Shown here one piece after another: positions 9,245 to 19,785 of a stretch of DNA of 64,000 nucleotides; position 1 is the stretch's first letter; every line of letters starts with the position of its first letter. Where the stretch lies: NCBI GenBank assembly GCA_022410635.1, contig JAJVDF010000002.1:1881812-1945811 (forward strand), in the 5' to 3' direction. The stretch comes from Tretioscincus oriximinensis (taxonomy: Eukaryota > Chordata > Lepidosauria > Squamata > Gymnophthalmidae). Under the pieces are notes generated by a model, which ran no database searches, was not told where the DNA came from, and saw only the letters and a program-made list of their open reading frames with translations. Made by a program: the position numbers and the translations under genes.

Positions 9245-9982
9245 TCCATAGATGTGGAATCCCTATACACCAACATCCCCCACTAAGATAGAATACAAGC
9301 TATCAAGAATACCACTCCAGATAGCACCTCTGCAGGCCTAGCCACTAAGATCTGCCACTTTGTTCTCACCCATAATTACTTCATTTTTGACAATAACATA
9401 TATCTCCAAACTAATGGTACTGCCATGGATACATGTATAGCACCCCAATATGCCAAATTCTTTATGACTGACCTAGAATAACACTTTCTCAACTCCTGCA
9501 CCCAGAAACCTCTACTTTACTTAAGATTCATTGATGACATCTTTATAATTTGGACTCAAGGGAAGGACTCACTAAAGACATTCCACCAAAATTTCAATAG
9601 CTTCCATCCAACNATTAATCTCAGCTTGGAATTATACAGGGAGCAAGTTCACTTTCTGGACATCATCATAAAATTGCACGATGGACATCTGAGCANGACC
9701 CTGTATCGCAAACTCACTGATCGATACACCTACTTACACGCCTCTAGTTTCCACCCTGAACACACAACCAAATCCATTGTTTGCAGCCAAGCTCTCGGAT
9801 ATAATTGCATCTGCTCAGATCCAGAGGACAGAGATGCCAAACTCCTGGAACTACAGCAAGCATTCCTCAGGCTACAGTATCCATCACAGGAAGTAAAAAA
9901 ACAAATCAACACAGCCAGAATGATACCCAGTACCAGCCTAAAGGTCAGCGACAATTGGATCCTTCCCAAGGATTTGGGATAA
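9245..9982 (+). pseudogene. Penelope-like element reverse transcriptase, plus arm
   Basis: The plus strand encodes reverse transcriptase blocks in order: SIDVESLYTNIPH (about 9246-9284), FDNNIYLQTNGTAM (about 9389-9430; the next residue is D where G is usual), IAPQYAKFFMTDLE (9439-9480), the catalytic block LRFIDDIFIIW (about 9523-9555), and VHFLDIIIKLHDGHL (9648-9695). The tail reads YPSQEVKKQINTA. Breaks include TAA in the first block and after MTDLE. I find no GIY-YIG endonuclease after 9982, so the copy is 3'-truncated. Such elements move by target-primed reverse transcription; this one is dead. Confidence 0.85.
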
Positions 9983-10958
9983 TAAGGGATACTGGAGCAG
10001 AATGTGTGCTATAATCCCCATGCTATGAAAAGCGAAGTTGCTGCCTTGGTTTACCCACAGAAGCCAAATTCCAAAGCTACAAATGAGCTGGGTTTCATTA
10101 AATGAGGCAGGATGTGTGATGGCTGTATCCAAACTGATATACCAATGTGATAAATCCATTTCAATGCACAATTGATTTAAACTATATTATTTCCTATTAA
10201 GGAATTAGCAGAAAGCAGGGGACAGCCCTCTGCATCTTTTGGCAGCACAGAATCCATTTGTTCTGCATTTTTCTACTTGGAAGTGAATGTAGGGCTGGAA
10301 AGAAACAGACAATAGCTGGAAGGAGAAGAGCCTTGCTGGCTAAGGAAGGTTGCTGGATGAAAGGATTCCCTGGGTAGCAACTGCCTTGATACAGCTGCTT
10401 CATAGCTTCTGTACGTATGAGTGGGGTGGGGGGTATAGTCAAATAGACTTCATTTCTTACTTGTAGATACATGGAAATAAAGGTAGTTCAACTTAGGCTT
10501 TTGCAGACAAATTTCTTTATGTNCTCCTATAAAGAGCTTAATACCACTATTGCTGACATTCACAAGCACGACACAATCGCCCTTCCTCTCCACGAATTCA
10601 ATTATATTTCTCAAGAAACTTTGCCATAAACCCTAGTTTGTGATTGGCTATTCTCTCCTGTATCCTGCTATTGACTGTGGATTCCCTTTGTTGCCAGGTG
10701 GGGGGATTCAAAGGAAAAAAACTTATTTTAAACTCGGCTGAATTTTGTGAGCCTGCAAATGGAGTTTTTAGATTCCACTACTGCTTTTGACTAGAAAAAA
10801 TAACTGATGGTCCTCCTATCCTCTGTTGCCACTGAAAGGTGGAGCTGGAAGTCTTGGCAACCTCAGAAGCTCTTGTAGGTGACATCCACATGGCACTGTC
10901 ATGGTAAGAAAGCAAGACATCATACTGCAACTGCTGCATAAAACTGCTGTTTTATGAT
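9983..10958. other. Intergenic, no gene recognised
   Basis: No domain or splice structure seen. Frames of 69-91 codons on the minus strand (9938-10472) have no recognisable similarity. Confidence 0.5.
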
Positions 10959-11085
10959 TTTAATCTTGTGAAGGTCATGGCGACCCGAATTTTTTAAAAT
11001 TTTTGTAAGCNGCCCTGGACACCTTCGGGGGGAAGGGCGGGGTAAAAATCTTTTAAATAAAATAAATAAATAAATAAAAGTACTT
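10959..11085 (+). mobile_element. LINE 3' tail (type ending GGGGTAAAAATC)
   Basis: GTGAAGGTCATGGCGACCCG, then CCCTGGACACCTTCGGGGGG, GGGCGGGGTAAAAATC and (AAATA)n. The reverse complement of the same end lies at 15659-15800. Confidence 0.65.
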
Positions 11086-11603
11086 TTTTATTTACTTACT
11101 TACATTTGTGTTCCACCCTATACCAAAAGATCAGGTCAGTTTATAGCAGAAAAAATCATTTAAGTAGTTAAAATAGGAGAGTTAAATAACAATGCTTGCA
11201 AGGAGAGGGGATAACTGGCTCAGCCTTTTTACTAGCAAGAAAAACCAGAATGCCTGCCTTTTTGAGCACTAACACTGATGGATCCCCACAGTTAAGTGCA
11301 AATCCCCATCATTACACTTTTATAGCACAAAAACACCACATATAGATGCAGCCTTAGATTTTCTGAACAGACTTACAAAGAATGCTCAAATGTGAAAAGG
11401 TTGCTGTTCCAGGAAGCTGCTGCTTATCTTGCGTAGCAGATTTATCTGTAATTTTATAATCTTAATACATTACTTGAGTTGCCGTATTCAGAAAGAACAC
11501 AGAGCTGCTACAACATTAAAAGCTTTGTAGAAGATGGAGTTTAAGCACTGTTGCTTGTACAAGCAAGATCTGCCTAAATTTCTTCTTTAGCACACCCATT
11601 AAA
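11086..11603. other. Intergenic with a short L2-type tail
   Basis: 11088-11150 resembles an L2-type 3' end in minus orientation (TTACTTACTTACATTTGTGT, then CCACCCTATACC). The remainder has no recognised feature. Confidence 0.45.
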
Positions 11604-11760
11604 GGGATAGCAAGGGGGCTTTTGTAGCACCTGGAGACTAACAAGAGAAAGGTAGGTGGCATGTAACTGGTATGGGGATTACCTAGGTGAGAAAAACAGC
11701 TAAAGTGCAGAAGTTAATCCTCTTAAGTGGAGGAAAATGCCTGGAGGAAAGAGACGCAGC
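11604..11760 (-). mobile_element. Penelope-like element 3' fragment
   Basis: GCAAGGGGGCTTTTGTAGCA then CCTGGAGACTAACAAGAGAA is the reverse complement of the family's 3' terminus. 11692-11750 (AGAAAAACAGCTAAAGTGCA and following) matches 9075-9130 of the first copy. Confidence 0.65.
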
Positions 11761-12339
11761 NGAGTGAATGTACATCAATCAAATATGCCTAAAACTGGAA
11801 AGCAGAAAAGGTATAGGTCTTTTCTCTTTTTGAAATGATAACTCTCTATATTAGTGAAACTAGAGATTGTGGCTACATCCAGAGGCACACCTTTATAGTG
11901 CTGCTAGTGCCCATTATTATAGTGAATGCTACGCTGTTGTTCAAACGGAGCACAATGCAGCAGTAGAGGTTTGGGAGGAAGGATGGAGAAGCTGACTGCC
12001 TAGATGAGTGAGAGAGGGAGGAGGGAGGGAGCCAGCCATGCAGGCTCCCCGTTCTCCATTTCCTCCTCCTCACACCCCCATTGGCAGATTAGCTTCCAGC
12101 AAGGCTCTGAAGGTAGGAAATGAAAGCTCCCAATTGGAACTTCCACTCCAAATCTTCTGGGTCTTGCTGTGTGTGGCGTCCCCTGAGGACCAAGGTAACC
12201 AGACCCTCCAGACTAGAGGTGCCACACAATTATCCTGGGATCCAAGCAAGCACCCATGACCTGCTTGGACTCCCAGCCCTTATAGGCCTGTAAGAAGGCA
12301 CCTTATAGTTATATGGACTTTATCTCAGTCCTCCCCACT
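11761..12339. other. Intergenic, no gene recognised
   Basis: 12008-12260 is locally G/C-rich with short overlapping frames. None shows a domain. Confidence 0.45.
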
Positions 12340-12862
12340 TGTGGTGATGTTTATAGTTTTGTGATAAAGAAACAAAAGAAAGGAGTTTTAAAAGTCAAAC
12401 AAACAAAAGGGTTTATTGGTATAACAGAATAAAGTTTGTCAGTGAAGAAAGAAAACCAGTGAGAACGTTAAACTCAAGCCAGAGAACACACACCTATGCT
12501 CCCTGTAAAATGTAACATTCAGCAGACAGGATTTAAAGCGACAGGCACATCAACTGTTGGTTCAGACCAGGCTTAGTCTCAGCTATGGCCCCCCAGGCTT
12601 CCATACACTCTAGCCCCACCCCTCAGATGCAGACTAGCAGTGCACCTTCGGTTAACTTGCTAACACTTCATTTCCCCAACAGAAAAACTAGTAGCCCTGG
12701 TCAGTCTCCCCTTTATACTCTGACCAGCCAGCTACTTGAGGCCCTATTGGCTGGCTCCTCCAGGCTCACCTCCTCCCAACCAGGGAATGAGGAAGCCACG
12801 CCCCTGCCCAGGCCTGATCTTCCGCCCTCCCTCTGGGATAAAACAAAATACAAACCTTTAAA
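12340..12862 (-). mobile_element. Candidate retrotransposon LTR
   Basis: Read on the minus strand: a G/C-rich stretch with GGTTTGTATTTTGTTTTATC and CCCAGAGGGAGGGCGG (12830-12860), a TATA-like AGTATAAAGG (about 12709-12720), then about 300 bases to a poly(A) signal in ACCAATAAACCC (about 12411-12422), followed by a T-rich end. Promoter, then poly(A) signal in one short non-coding unit is LTR architecture. The stretch 12780-12860 matches 62628-62700. No internal coding region or second LTR is next to it, so a solo LTR is the best guess; superfamily unknown. Confidence 0.5.
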
Positions 12863-13999
12863 AGGGGCAAACGCCATATCGTGGCTTAGTTCTTCAGAGG
12901 CAAGCTGGGCTACTTACAGGGGCAAGGAAAGAAGTGGAAGCATGTGTACATGGCGGCTTTCACCCCTCAACCCACCCTCAAAGGTGGAAATGGCTTGCTT
13001 CGGTTCTCCAGAGGCAAGCTGGCCGTTTATGGGGAGTGCAAGGAGCAGTGGAAGCCCTTGCGTACATCTGCTTCACCCTCGAAGGCAGCGCAGCTTCCCC
13101 CTGGAGAACTATGGTGGACCACAGCAGCCACTCTGTGTGGATGACATCGACTAATCTGAAAAGCCCAGTGGCACTTGCCCACACTCAAAAACGGCTCTGA
13201 AGGTGGATGCTCCTGGGCATCCTTGATGGAGAAGGGAAGCCCTCAACAGCAGCTTTCACTCACCAAGAACGGTACGGAACTGTAGACCCACACCATGCAG
13301 AAGCAAACCTTTGGTGAGCAGGGGCTTTAGCTGCTCTTACGTCCTCCTACCACTGATGGACTTTTTAAAATATTTATCTGGCTACAGCCTTAGATTCAAT
13401 TCAGCAGTTGATTTAATTCCTACAATTACATTCAATCAGTCCAGCAACCCAATTGCTTATACTTCTTCCAAAGACAAAACACAGCAGAGCTTTAACCTTT
13501 TCAGGCTTCAGCATTTTACTAATCAGTCCTATTGTTTAGCAGATACAGAAAAGCATCATTCATTGAATGAGTTTGCCTTTGTGAAGAACAGCGTGGGTAT
13601 GTGGCTGAAACATGTCGTCTTCTAATGCTTGACCCACAAAAAAGGCCCAAGAACTAGGAGAAAAGATTCACAACCCAGTGCATGTCTCTTCTCACTTGCC
13701 ATTGTAATTCATGCTAGCTGGTGTATGATTTTCTGGGCATGTTTCCACATGCAGGACTGAAACACCCAACCAAGGCATTTATTCTTTCACAACAGGTACT
13801 TGATGAATATGGAAACAGAAACTTACATAATGTCAGCACAGGGCGGAACAGGTTCTCTTGTAAACTGGAATATAAAAGCATGCGCTTTCTAAAACGCCCC
13901 CATGTTATGGATTAAGCCCTGCTAGTTCACTGATAGACTTTGCTATTGAAGTCTACCAGTAACCCACCTCAGGAGCTCATTGCTGTGCACTTGAACATA
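12863..13999. other. Intergenic; diverged 114-bp tandem duplication at 12890-13110
   Basis: 12890 and 13004 both start a unit reading TTCT-CAGAGGCAAGCTGG and continuing through GGGG-GCAAGGA and a TGGAAGC block. The unit sits next to the LTR candidate and may be its leftover. 13220-13999 holds nothing I can name. Confidence 0.45.
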
Positions 14000-14283
14000 A
14001 GGAAGAAGAGGAAGAATTTGGGATTTATACCCCACTCTTTTCCAGAGCAGCTTTCGCCCAAAGGCTTCCATCCATTCTATCTTTCTCACNAGGTTAACAG
14101 TGGTACTCATTTATCTAATTGAATTGTAGATTGCAAACCTACTTTCTTTTGAATAGCCGAGTTGGCTAGAACTGAAGGCCAGTAGACGGTGCTCACCTCT
14201 CTCCACGCCCAACACAGGGCCTCAAAACCAGATTTCTCAGTTGAAAGACCAGCTCTTAGTTACTGCAACATTTATTCCTTCAG
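14000..14283 (-). mobile_element. tRNA-derived SINE (family A)
   Basis: Begins on the + strand with AAGGAAGAAGAGGAAGAATT and TGGGATTTATACCCCACTC (the tail), then CTATCTTTCTCAC, AGCCGAGTTGGCTAGAACTG and the degenerate tRNA-like head near 14240-14283. Confidence 0.75.
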
Positions 14284-14329
14284 AACCATTTATTCATAAG
14301 GAACATCAATAAGAGCAGAAATGCTCTTA

Positions 14330-14430
14330 AACTCCCAACTTTCAATAAANACCAAATTAATATATTAAAACAACAATATCTAAAAGAAGAGGAAAGAGAG
14401 CAATTTTTTCAGCCAACCCCCAAATACACT
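14330..14430 (-). mobile_element. L2-like LINE 3' fragment
   Basis: ACCAAATTAATATATTAAAA followed by CAACAATATCTAAAAGAAGA matches the L2-like 3' UTR at 8820-8852 and 41630-41665. Confidence 0.6.
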
Positions 14431-14707
14431 TAAAAGAACATAAGGAGGAATCATTATAAAAAAAAATATTAAAAGATCTCCCCAACTGTGGGTTTCATTT
14501 GCGTTCAAATGTGGATTCTTTGTCCAATTTGATAATTTTTGCTACTTTAAATGTAGCTACAGAGTCTTTATCTTCTAATAAAAAGTTAGGCAGAAGTCAT
14601 CGCCCCTAACTTGGGTTCCAGTGATTATCAACAGTATGTAATTGACTGTAAATGCAAGTAGAATCTACAGTGATAAAGAGTCTGGTCAATAGTTTCAATT
14701 TGGTTAT
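14431..14707. other. Intergenic, no feature recognised
   Basis: A/T-rich sequence between an L2 fragment and a DNA transposon copy. Confidence 0.5.
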
Positions 14708-15322
14708 CACCTAGGGCTGCCATATTTTGGCAGCCCAAAACCGGGATGTGGGTGGGGTGGGGGTGCGTGCACGCATGTGCACACACACGTGCACGCGCTC
14801 ACATANGGACGCTTGTAGTGAGAAGGCAGAACCTCTCTTCTGCCTGTCTCACCACAAGCGTCCGTGTGCGCACGCGCATGTGTGCGTGGCTGCTCCAATG
14901 CTGGAGGCGGGGTATCGCGTGCCTGCTTGCAAAGGCGCCAACTTACCTCCAGCGGAGGAAATATGCCTGGGTTTGTGTCAGGAGAACAGAGCTGTCCTCC
15001 TGTCACAAACCCAGGCGTTTTTCCTTTGCTGGAGGCGAGTTGTCGTGCTTTGCAAGCAGGCGCGCAAAACCCTGCCTCCATCATTGGAGCAGCTACAGCA
15101 CACTCCAAGGTCCCTTCCAGGACCCCAGAAAGTGTTGCTCGGGCTGCAGCCATCAGCTCTGACGGTTGCTTTGCCTTTAAAATCCTGCATTTTTACATTC
15201 ACTGATGCAGCATTGGGGAATGTAAAAAGGCGGGTTTTTGTCTTAAAACCCAGAGGGGACTATATTTTAATCCCCAAAATCGGGATTGTCCCGCTTTCCC
15301 GGGACGTATGGCAACCCTATTA
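14708..15322. mobile_element. Non-autonomous DNA transposon, about 615 bp (copy 1)
   Basis: Ends are inverted: it starts CTAGGGCTGCCATATTTTGG and finishes with GGGACGTATGGCAACCCTAT, giving a TAGGGTTGCCATAC-like TIR. The interior is G/C-rich and itself partly palindromic (GTGTCAGGAGAACAGAGCTG and TCCTCCTGTCACAAACCCAG blocks). A shorter copy with the same right half lies at 29525-29922. Open frames on both strands (up to 241 codons) are by-products of low stop density. The TIR and lack of coding region fit a hAT-type MITE; target-site duplications were not resolved. Confidence 0.65.
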
Positions 15323-15658
15323 TCACCGCATGGCTAACAGCAATAAAACTACCTTGTACAGCAGTGGAAGGAAGTATATTGAGTCTCACTTTTGCAAATA
15401 CTTTCTTNAAAAAATCATAAAACCACGTGGCATAAAAACATTACCAATGTGAGCACTAATGCAGGTGCACAATCCCTGTTCCATATTTCCTTTATGCTCC
15501 CTCTTCACTTAGAACCAGTCTACATGTGGTTCTACAGACTACAGAGAGCATGTAGGAATTTATGTAGCACACCATTCTATAGATTTCACGTGGAATATCA
15601 CTAGTCCCATACAGATGAAGTTTCCTACGCACTTCTTATTCCAGGTTACTATATAAGA
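15323..15658. other. Intergenic, no gene recognised
   Basis: No recognisable gene, RNA or repeat. Confidence 0.45.
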
Positions 15659-15800
15659 GCAGAAATACGATTAAACTCATATTTATTTTATTTNATTTAT
15701 TTATTTAAAGATTTTTACCCCGCCCTTCCCCCCGAAGGTGTCCAGGGCGGCTTACAAAAGTTAAAAATTCAGGTCGTCATGACCTTCACAACATTAAAAC
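15659..15800 (-). mobile_element. LINE 3' tail, minus orientation
   Basis: (TTTAT)n then TTTTTACCCCGCCCTTCCCC and GAAGGTGTCCAGGGCGGCTT is the reverse complement of the tail at 10959-11085. Confidence 0.7.
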
Positions 15801-15904
15801 CATAAAAGAAACACAAGAATTTAAAATGTCGTCCTCTGATGGGGGAGCTAACCCGAAAAGGCCCGGGTGAAGAGACATATAGTATATACATAAAAAACCT
15901 ACAC

Positions 15905-15985
15905 TGGCATGTGGATGGCCAAGCTCTATCCAGAGATACAGCCCATAATAAGGCTCAATGGAGACAGGGTACAGAACAGCCAACG
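15905..15985. mobile_element. Half copy of GGCCCTGTCCCC foldback MITE
   Basis: GCATGTGGATGGCCAAGCTC, then AGAGATACAGCCCATAATAA and GGCTCAATGGAGACAGGG match one arm of the complete element at 45343-45522. Confidence 0.6.
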
Positions 15986-16289
15986 GTTGTTCCAAGGAAG
16001 CAGAATCCTTGAGTTTACTAGCTGCAAAACTTTAAGGCTGAACAGGAAATTGTGCTTACAAGCAGAGTTTGGGGATGTAGTTTGGCCTTCCTAGACTTTG
16101 CTTCGCATGCCAAGGCCAGGTTGTTGTCCTTTGGTGATAAGATTCCATACTTAACCCTGTTAAGCAAACAGACAAAGCAAACAGTAATTTACAGAGCCAG
16201 ATTGGTTCTCTGATAGTTTGACAGTCATTTTTTAAAACTGCCCCATGGCAGGAAGACAGAATTATCGTAAAAAAACTTTAGAGCTATGC

Positions 16290-16405
16290 TGAAGATGCTA
16301 GGAGAACTCTATGACTAGCTTCATGGAGGAGTGCAGAATCGAACCAGCAGCCTTCCAGATAGGAGCCTGGCACTCTAACCTCAAGACCAGACTGGCTCCC
16401 AGGAG
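16290..16405 (-). mobile_element. tRNA-derived SINE (family B), head fragment
   Basis: GCTTCATGGAGGAGTGCAGA, ATCGAACCAGCAGCCTTCC, AGATAGGAGCCTGGCACTCT and ACCAGACTGGCTC are the reverse complement of the tRNA-like head and adjoining body. Confidence 0.75.
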
Positions 16406-16584
16406 ATGCTCCATGAGAAAACAACAGCAAAGAACATGAACACACTTGTGCAACCCCTGAGCATTCTTATTAGATACTAGGATGAATTTTTTTTTAAAAA
16501 AAACTTTATTATGGCATTTTTACTTTAGAAATAGAAATAAATTTTAACAGCAATAAAGAGCAAACATAAAATATACATAAAATT

Positions 16585-16672
16585 CATAAAACGGAGCCTA
16601 CAGCAGCTCACAATAAAATCAAATAACATAATTTTATGTTATTATGAGCTGCCGTAGGCTATATTTTACTGT
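16585..16672. repeat. Inverted repeat, about 40-nt arms
   Basis: AACGGAGCCTACAGCAGCTC followed by ACAATAAAAT pairs with ATTTTATGTTATTATGAGCT followed by GCCGTAGGCTATATTTTAC. The arms are close to perfect and nearly touching. It lies in an A/T-rich region with AATAAA-like words and could be a small foldback element or two LINE 3' ends in opposite orientation. Confidence 0.6.
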
Positions 16673-16724
16673 TTATCTTATGTGACTCAATCCTTTAAAA
16701 TTTTACTGGGTACAGGAGGGCTCT

Positions 16725-16870
16725 TATTTTATTTTTTATTTATTTAAAATGATTTATATCCCACCTTTCACCATTGGTCCCAGGTGGGTAACAAAAGATC
16801 AACAAAATTAAAAAAGAAAAATACACATTAATACACACCCTCCCATCTAATCCACCCACCCTCCCTGGAA
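16725..16870 (-). mobile_element. LINE 3' tail fragment
   Basis: (ATTTTATTTATTT)-type run followed by TTATATCCCACCTTTCACCA and CCAGGTGGGTAACAAAAGAT, the reverse complement of a LINE 3' UTR and tail. The family is related to but distinct from those at 15659 and 41563. Confidence 0.5.
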
Positions 16871-17327
16871 GGACAGAAAGGTACAATATTTGTACAATAT
16901 TTAAGAATCAAAAGTGAAGAGAAACGTTTTTATCTGGCAGCCAAAACTATACAATGTAGGCAACTGGCGAACCTCTAGAAAGCAAACATCCGGATGTCCA
17001 TTTTGTTCTGAAAAATACTTTGTGGGTTTTGATGGAAGGCCACTGAGGAACATTAAAATACCTAACAGTCGAAATGCATCTGGCCACCTTTGTGAAGGAC
17101 AATTATAACCACAACCATACTGGACAATTTGATTTATTTCTATATATCTATTTGAAACATTATTTATTTTGCCTAATTTAGGCCTTTAAAGAAACCTTGG
17201 ATGCATTAAACTATTTAAATTTATTCAGAAGAGTTTTTGCAGTTACATTTTGAAGTTGCATGTTATTTGATTCTTTTTTTCCTTTTTGGCTGGATTCTGT
17301 GTGTCAGTTTTGTTTATAGATCTCTCT
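16871..17327. other. Intergenic, no gene recognised
   Basis: A/T-rich sequence. No supported gene. Confidence 0.45.
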
Positions 17328-17452
17328 ACACATAGGTCCCGTTTGCACAGTCCTCAGTAATGCATTTTAAGGATACATTACAACACATCTAACATCCAAC
17401 AGATCCCTAAAATCCATTACTGAGTCTGTGCAAACAAAGCCGTGGTATGTAA
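17328..17452. mobile_element. Foldback MITE, GTTTGCACAG family (copy 1)
   Basis: GGTCCCGTTTGCACAGTCCT then CAGTAATGCATTTTAAGGAT pairs with ATCCCTAAAATCCATTACTG then AGTCTGTGCAAACAAAGCC. The whole unit is a hairpin of about 120 bp. A diverged copy lies at 36100-36185 in the ANKRD9 intron. Confidence 0.65.
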
Positions 17453-19099
17453 TTTTATCCCCTTGGTCTCAATCAGCATATCACTGGATGACCAAAATGG
17501 ATTTCGAAAGTGTCATTTTCACCCTTAGGACTTCTCTCCCTTGATGTTGCAATCAGGACCATAAATACACTTTGCACTTGCAAGATTAAATTATTTGACA
17601 TGTTTACAGTTCAGAGACGAAGTTATCCTAATATCCAACATTGCATATATCTGAAGAAATAGGCTCTGTCTGCATGGTACATGGGTCTGCCACTCATGTA
17701 GACTATTTCTGGTCCTCTACATTTACATGTTAGTACAGACATAAACACCTCTGAAGTCAGTGAAACTCTTGCTTCTTGGATAGATCTGTTCCTTCCACTA
17801 TAGATGGAAAATGCTCTTTCCTTGAGCAGTGCCCATTAGATAAATATGCACATACNCAATGAGCTTTGGACCCCATGGACTGATAAGGTCAGTGCATGTT
17901 CCCAGTTCCATTGCCACTGTCTTGTGGACAGGGAACAACCACCACAGTAAAATGATGCTTGTTAGCAGAGCTATGATAGTATGTGCCTGGATGTATCCTT
18001 AATCCCATAAGTGATTATATCCTCATTTGTTTTCATCTCCATGTAGTATGAGGGAGATCAGTTTAGTCCCCTCCNCACAACAAGTGAAACCAGCAATCTA
18101 GAAGTGATTGCAGATTTCACTGGGGTCATACCTACCTTTAGAATCTGCATGGAGCTGGCCAGAAGCTGGCTAGATGAACGCAGGAGGAAGCAGGAAGATG
18201 ATGTTGCACATGTCAACCAGCTGTGATTTTGATGGCTGGTGTCTTCTCATGGTATTCATCTTCCCACGGTGGTGCAGCATACAGCAGGGCTGCAGGCAGC
18301 TGATCAATAAGAAGACATAGCATTTCTTGATGGTTCCAGAAAGGATCAACACCACTCATTCATTTGTATTTGAACATTTTCCTAGATGCATTGCAAAGCC
18401 TGACAAAAGCTCCACATATGGCTGAAGGATCATGATGTTGAAACATCCCAGTAAGAACCAGGTAAGAAAATGTCGTGTGGAGGGAGGCTTAGTGTTAGAA
18501 AAAATGTCCAAACTCTAGACCTGTTTCTGCTTCAGATGCTAAACTGAAGGGCGGACATTTCACAGCTGCAGGCATTTTATTCCACAGCTGTAGAGGAGTT
18601 TTCAGAGGCCAGGAATGGTCCTTCCACTGCTGAGGCGACTTTTTCCGCAGTTGCCTGGATGAAGCCATGTATGGAATTACCCGGAATTCCCTGTCACGTG
18701 TGGTAAACGGAGTGAGTATAAACAGCTGCCTGTAATAAGTGGTTACACGTGGAATGGCTAGCAATAAATAGCAACAAAGCCTGCTTACTTCCTTTCCCTT
18801 GTACATCTTGGGTTATAGAGTACAGATGCCTCTTCTGCCTGACTGTTTTGTTTCTATATTTGTGCCCAAGCCTTAGGCTCAGAGTGTTCCAGTCACTTCA
18901 GTCTATTCTTGCTAATATATATCTAATGCAGTGTTCATAACAAGCTAAATTAAGATGACAGCAGGGTTGCCGCTTGTAAAAGGTTATCCCTGAAGGAAAG
19001 CAGACTCCAAAGCAATGCTGTGACTGTTCTTTGCTACGCAATCAGTAACAAATCAGGGTGAAGGTTAGGGTCACTCCAATGTGACTCCGAGCACAGATG
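17453..19099. other. Intergenic, no gene recognised
   Basis: About 1.6 kb of unique-looking sequence with only short overlapping frames (up to 103 codons, 18495-18806 minus). No domain, splice pattern, CpG island or named repeat seen. Confidence 0.5.
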
Positions 19100-19320
19100 G
19101 TCTGCATGCTAGAAAAAAAAGAGTTGGTTTTTATACCCCGCTTACATAACCTTCTGTTCTTCTCTTCACAACAGACACCTTCTGAAGTTTGTGGGGCAAA
19201 GAGAGCTCTGAAGAACTGTGACTAGCCCCACCCAGCTAACTTTTGTGGAGGGATGCAGAATCAAACTGGGAAGCTTCCAGATAAGAGTCTGACACTCTGA
19301 CACCAGATTGGCTCTCAACA
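19100..19320 (-). mobile_element. tRNA-derived SINE (family B), GGGTATAAA-type tail
   Basis: AAGAGTTGGTTTTTATACCC is the tail; GACACCTTCTGAAGTTTGTG, the ACTGTGACTAGCCC block, ATCAAACTGGGAAGCTTCC and ACACCAGATTGGCTCTC are body and head, all reverse complemented. Confidence 0.8.
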
Positions 19321-19573
19321 CTACTACCAGCCTGACTAGGATACTTGAAGTTACACTCCCATTATGCCAGCCCATCCATATCCACCCATATCACAGAGCA
19401 GGATAGCATGATTAAGCTACCAATGCCTGCACTTTGGGAAAGTGATTTTGATACATACCATAAGCCCTTTGTGCACTGGCCCTTTTTCCGAATTAAATCC
19501 TGGAACAGGAACCTGCCATACACGTGCTGACACAGATTACACCAGGCCCTAACTGGAGCCAACCTAATCAGCA

Positions 19574-19785
19574 CTATAATCAGTGCTTTTTTTTCCAGAA
19601 CAAAAGGTGCCGGTACTAACACCGGCAGCGGCGGGGGGGGCGGGGGGAGCGGAGGCGGCCGCCCCCGCTAACTCCGCCGCCCCCGCTAACTCTGCCCCCC
19701 GCCGCGCGCCCCCACCTAAATAAAAGGTGCCGGAACTGTGTTCCGGCGCGTTCCGTCACAAAAAAATCCTTGACTATAATGCATA
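19574..19785. mobile_element. GC-rich palindromic insertion
   Basis: A GC-rich core (19621-19720, GGCGGGGGG and CCGCCCCCGCTAACT twice) is flanked by related words AAAAGGTGCCGGTACTAACA (19603) and AAAAGGTGCCGGAACTGTGT (19722), each followed by inverted CCGGC/GCCGG words. The outer flanks CAGTGCTTTTTTTTCCAG and CACAAAAAAATCCTTGAC look like mirrored T/A runs. It is CpG-rich but isolated, so I read it as a transposed repeat and not a promoter. Confidence 0.45.

Noticed and set aside
12585..13154. 189-codon plus-strand frame
   Set aside because: It spans the complement of an LTR-like unit and a diverged tandem duplication. No domain or splice evidence.
14707..15452. Frames of 113-241 codons near 14.7-15.4 kb
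   Set aside because: They lie inside a TIR-bounded DNA transposon copy whose second copy at 29.5 kb has different frames and stops. They are not protein-coding by any recognisable motif.
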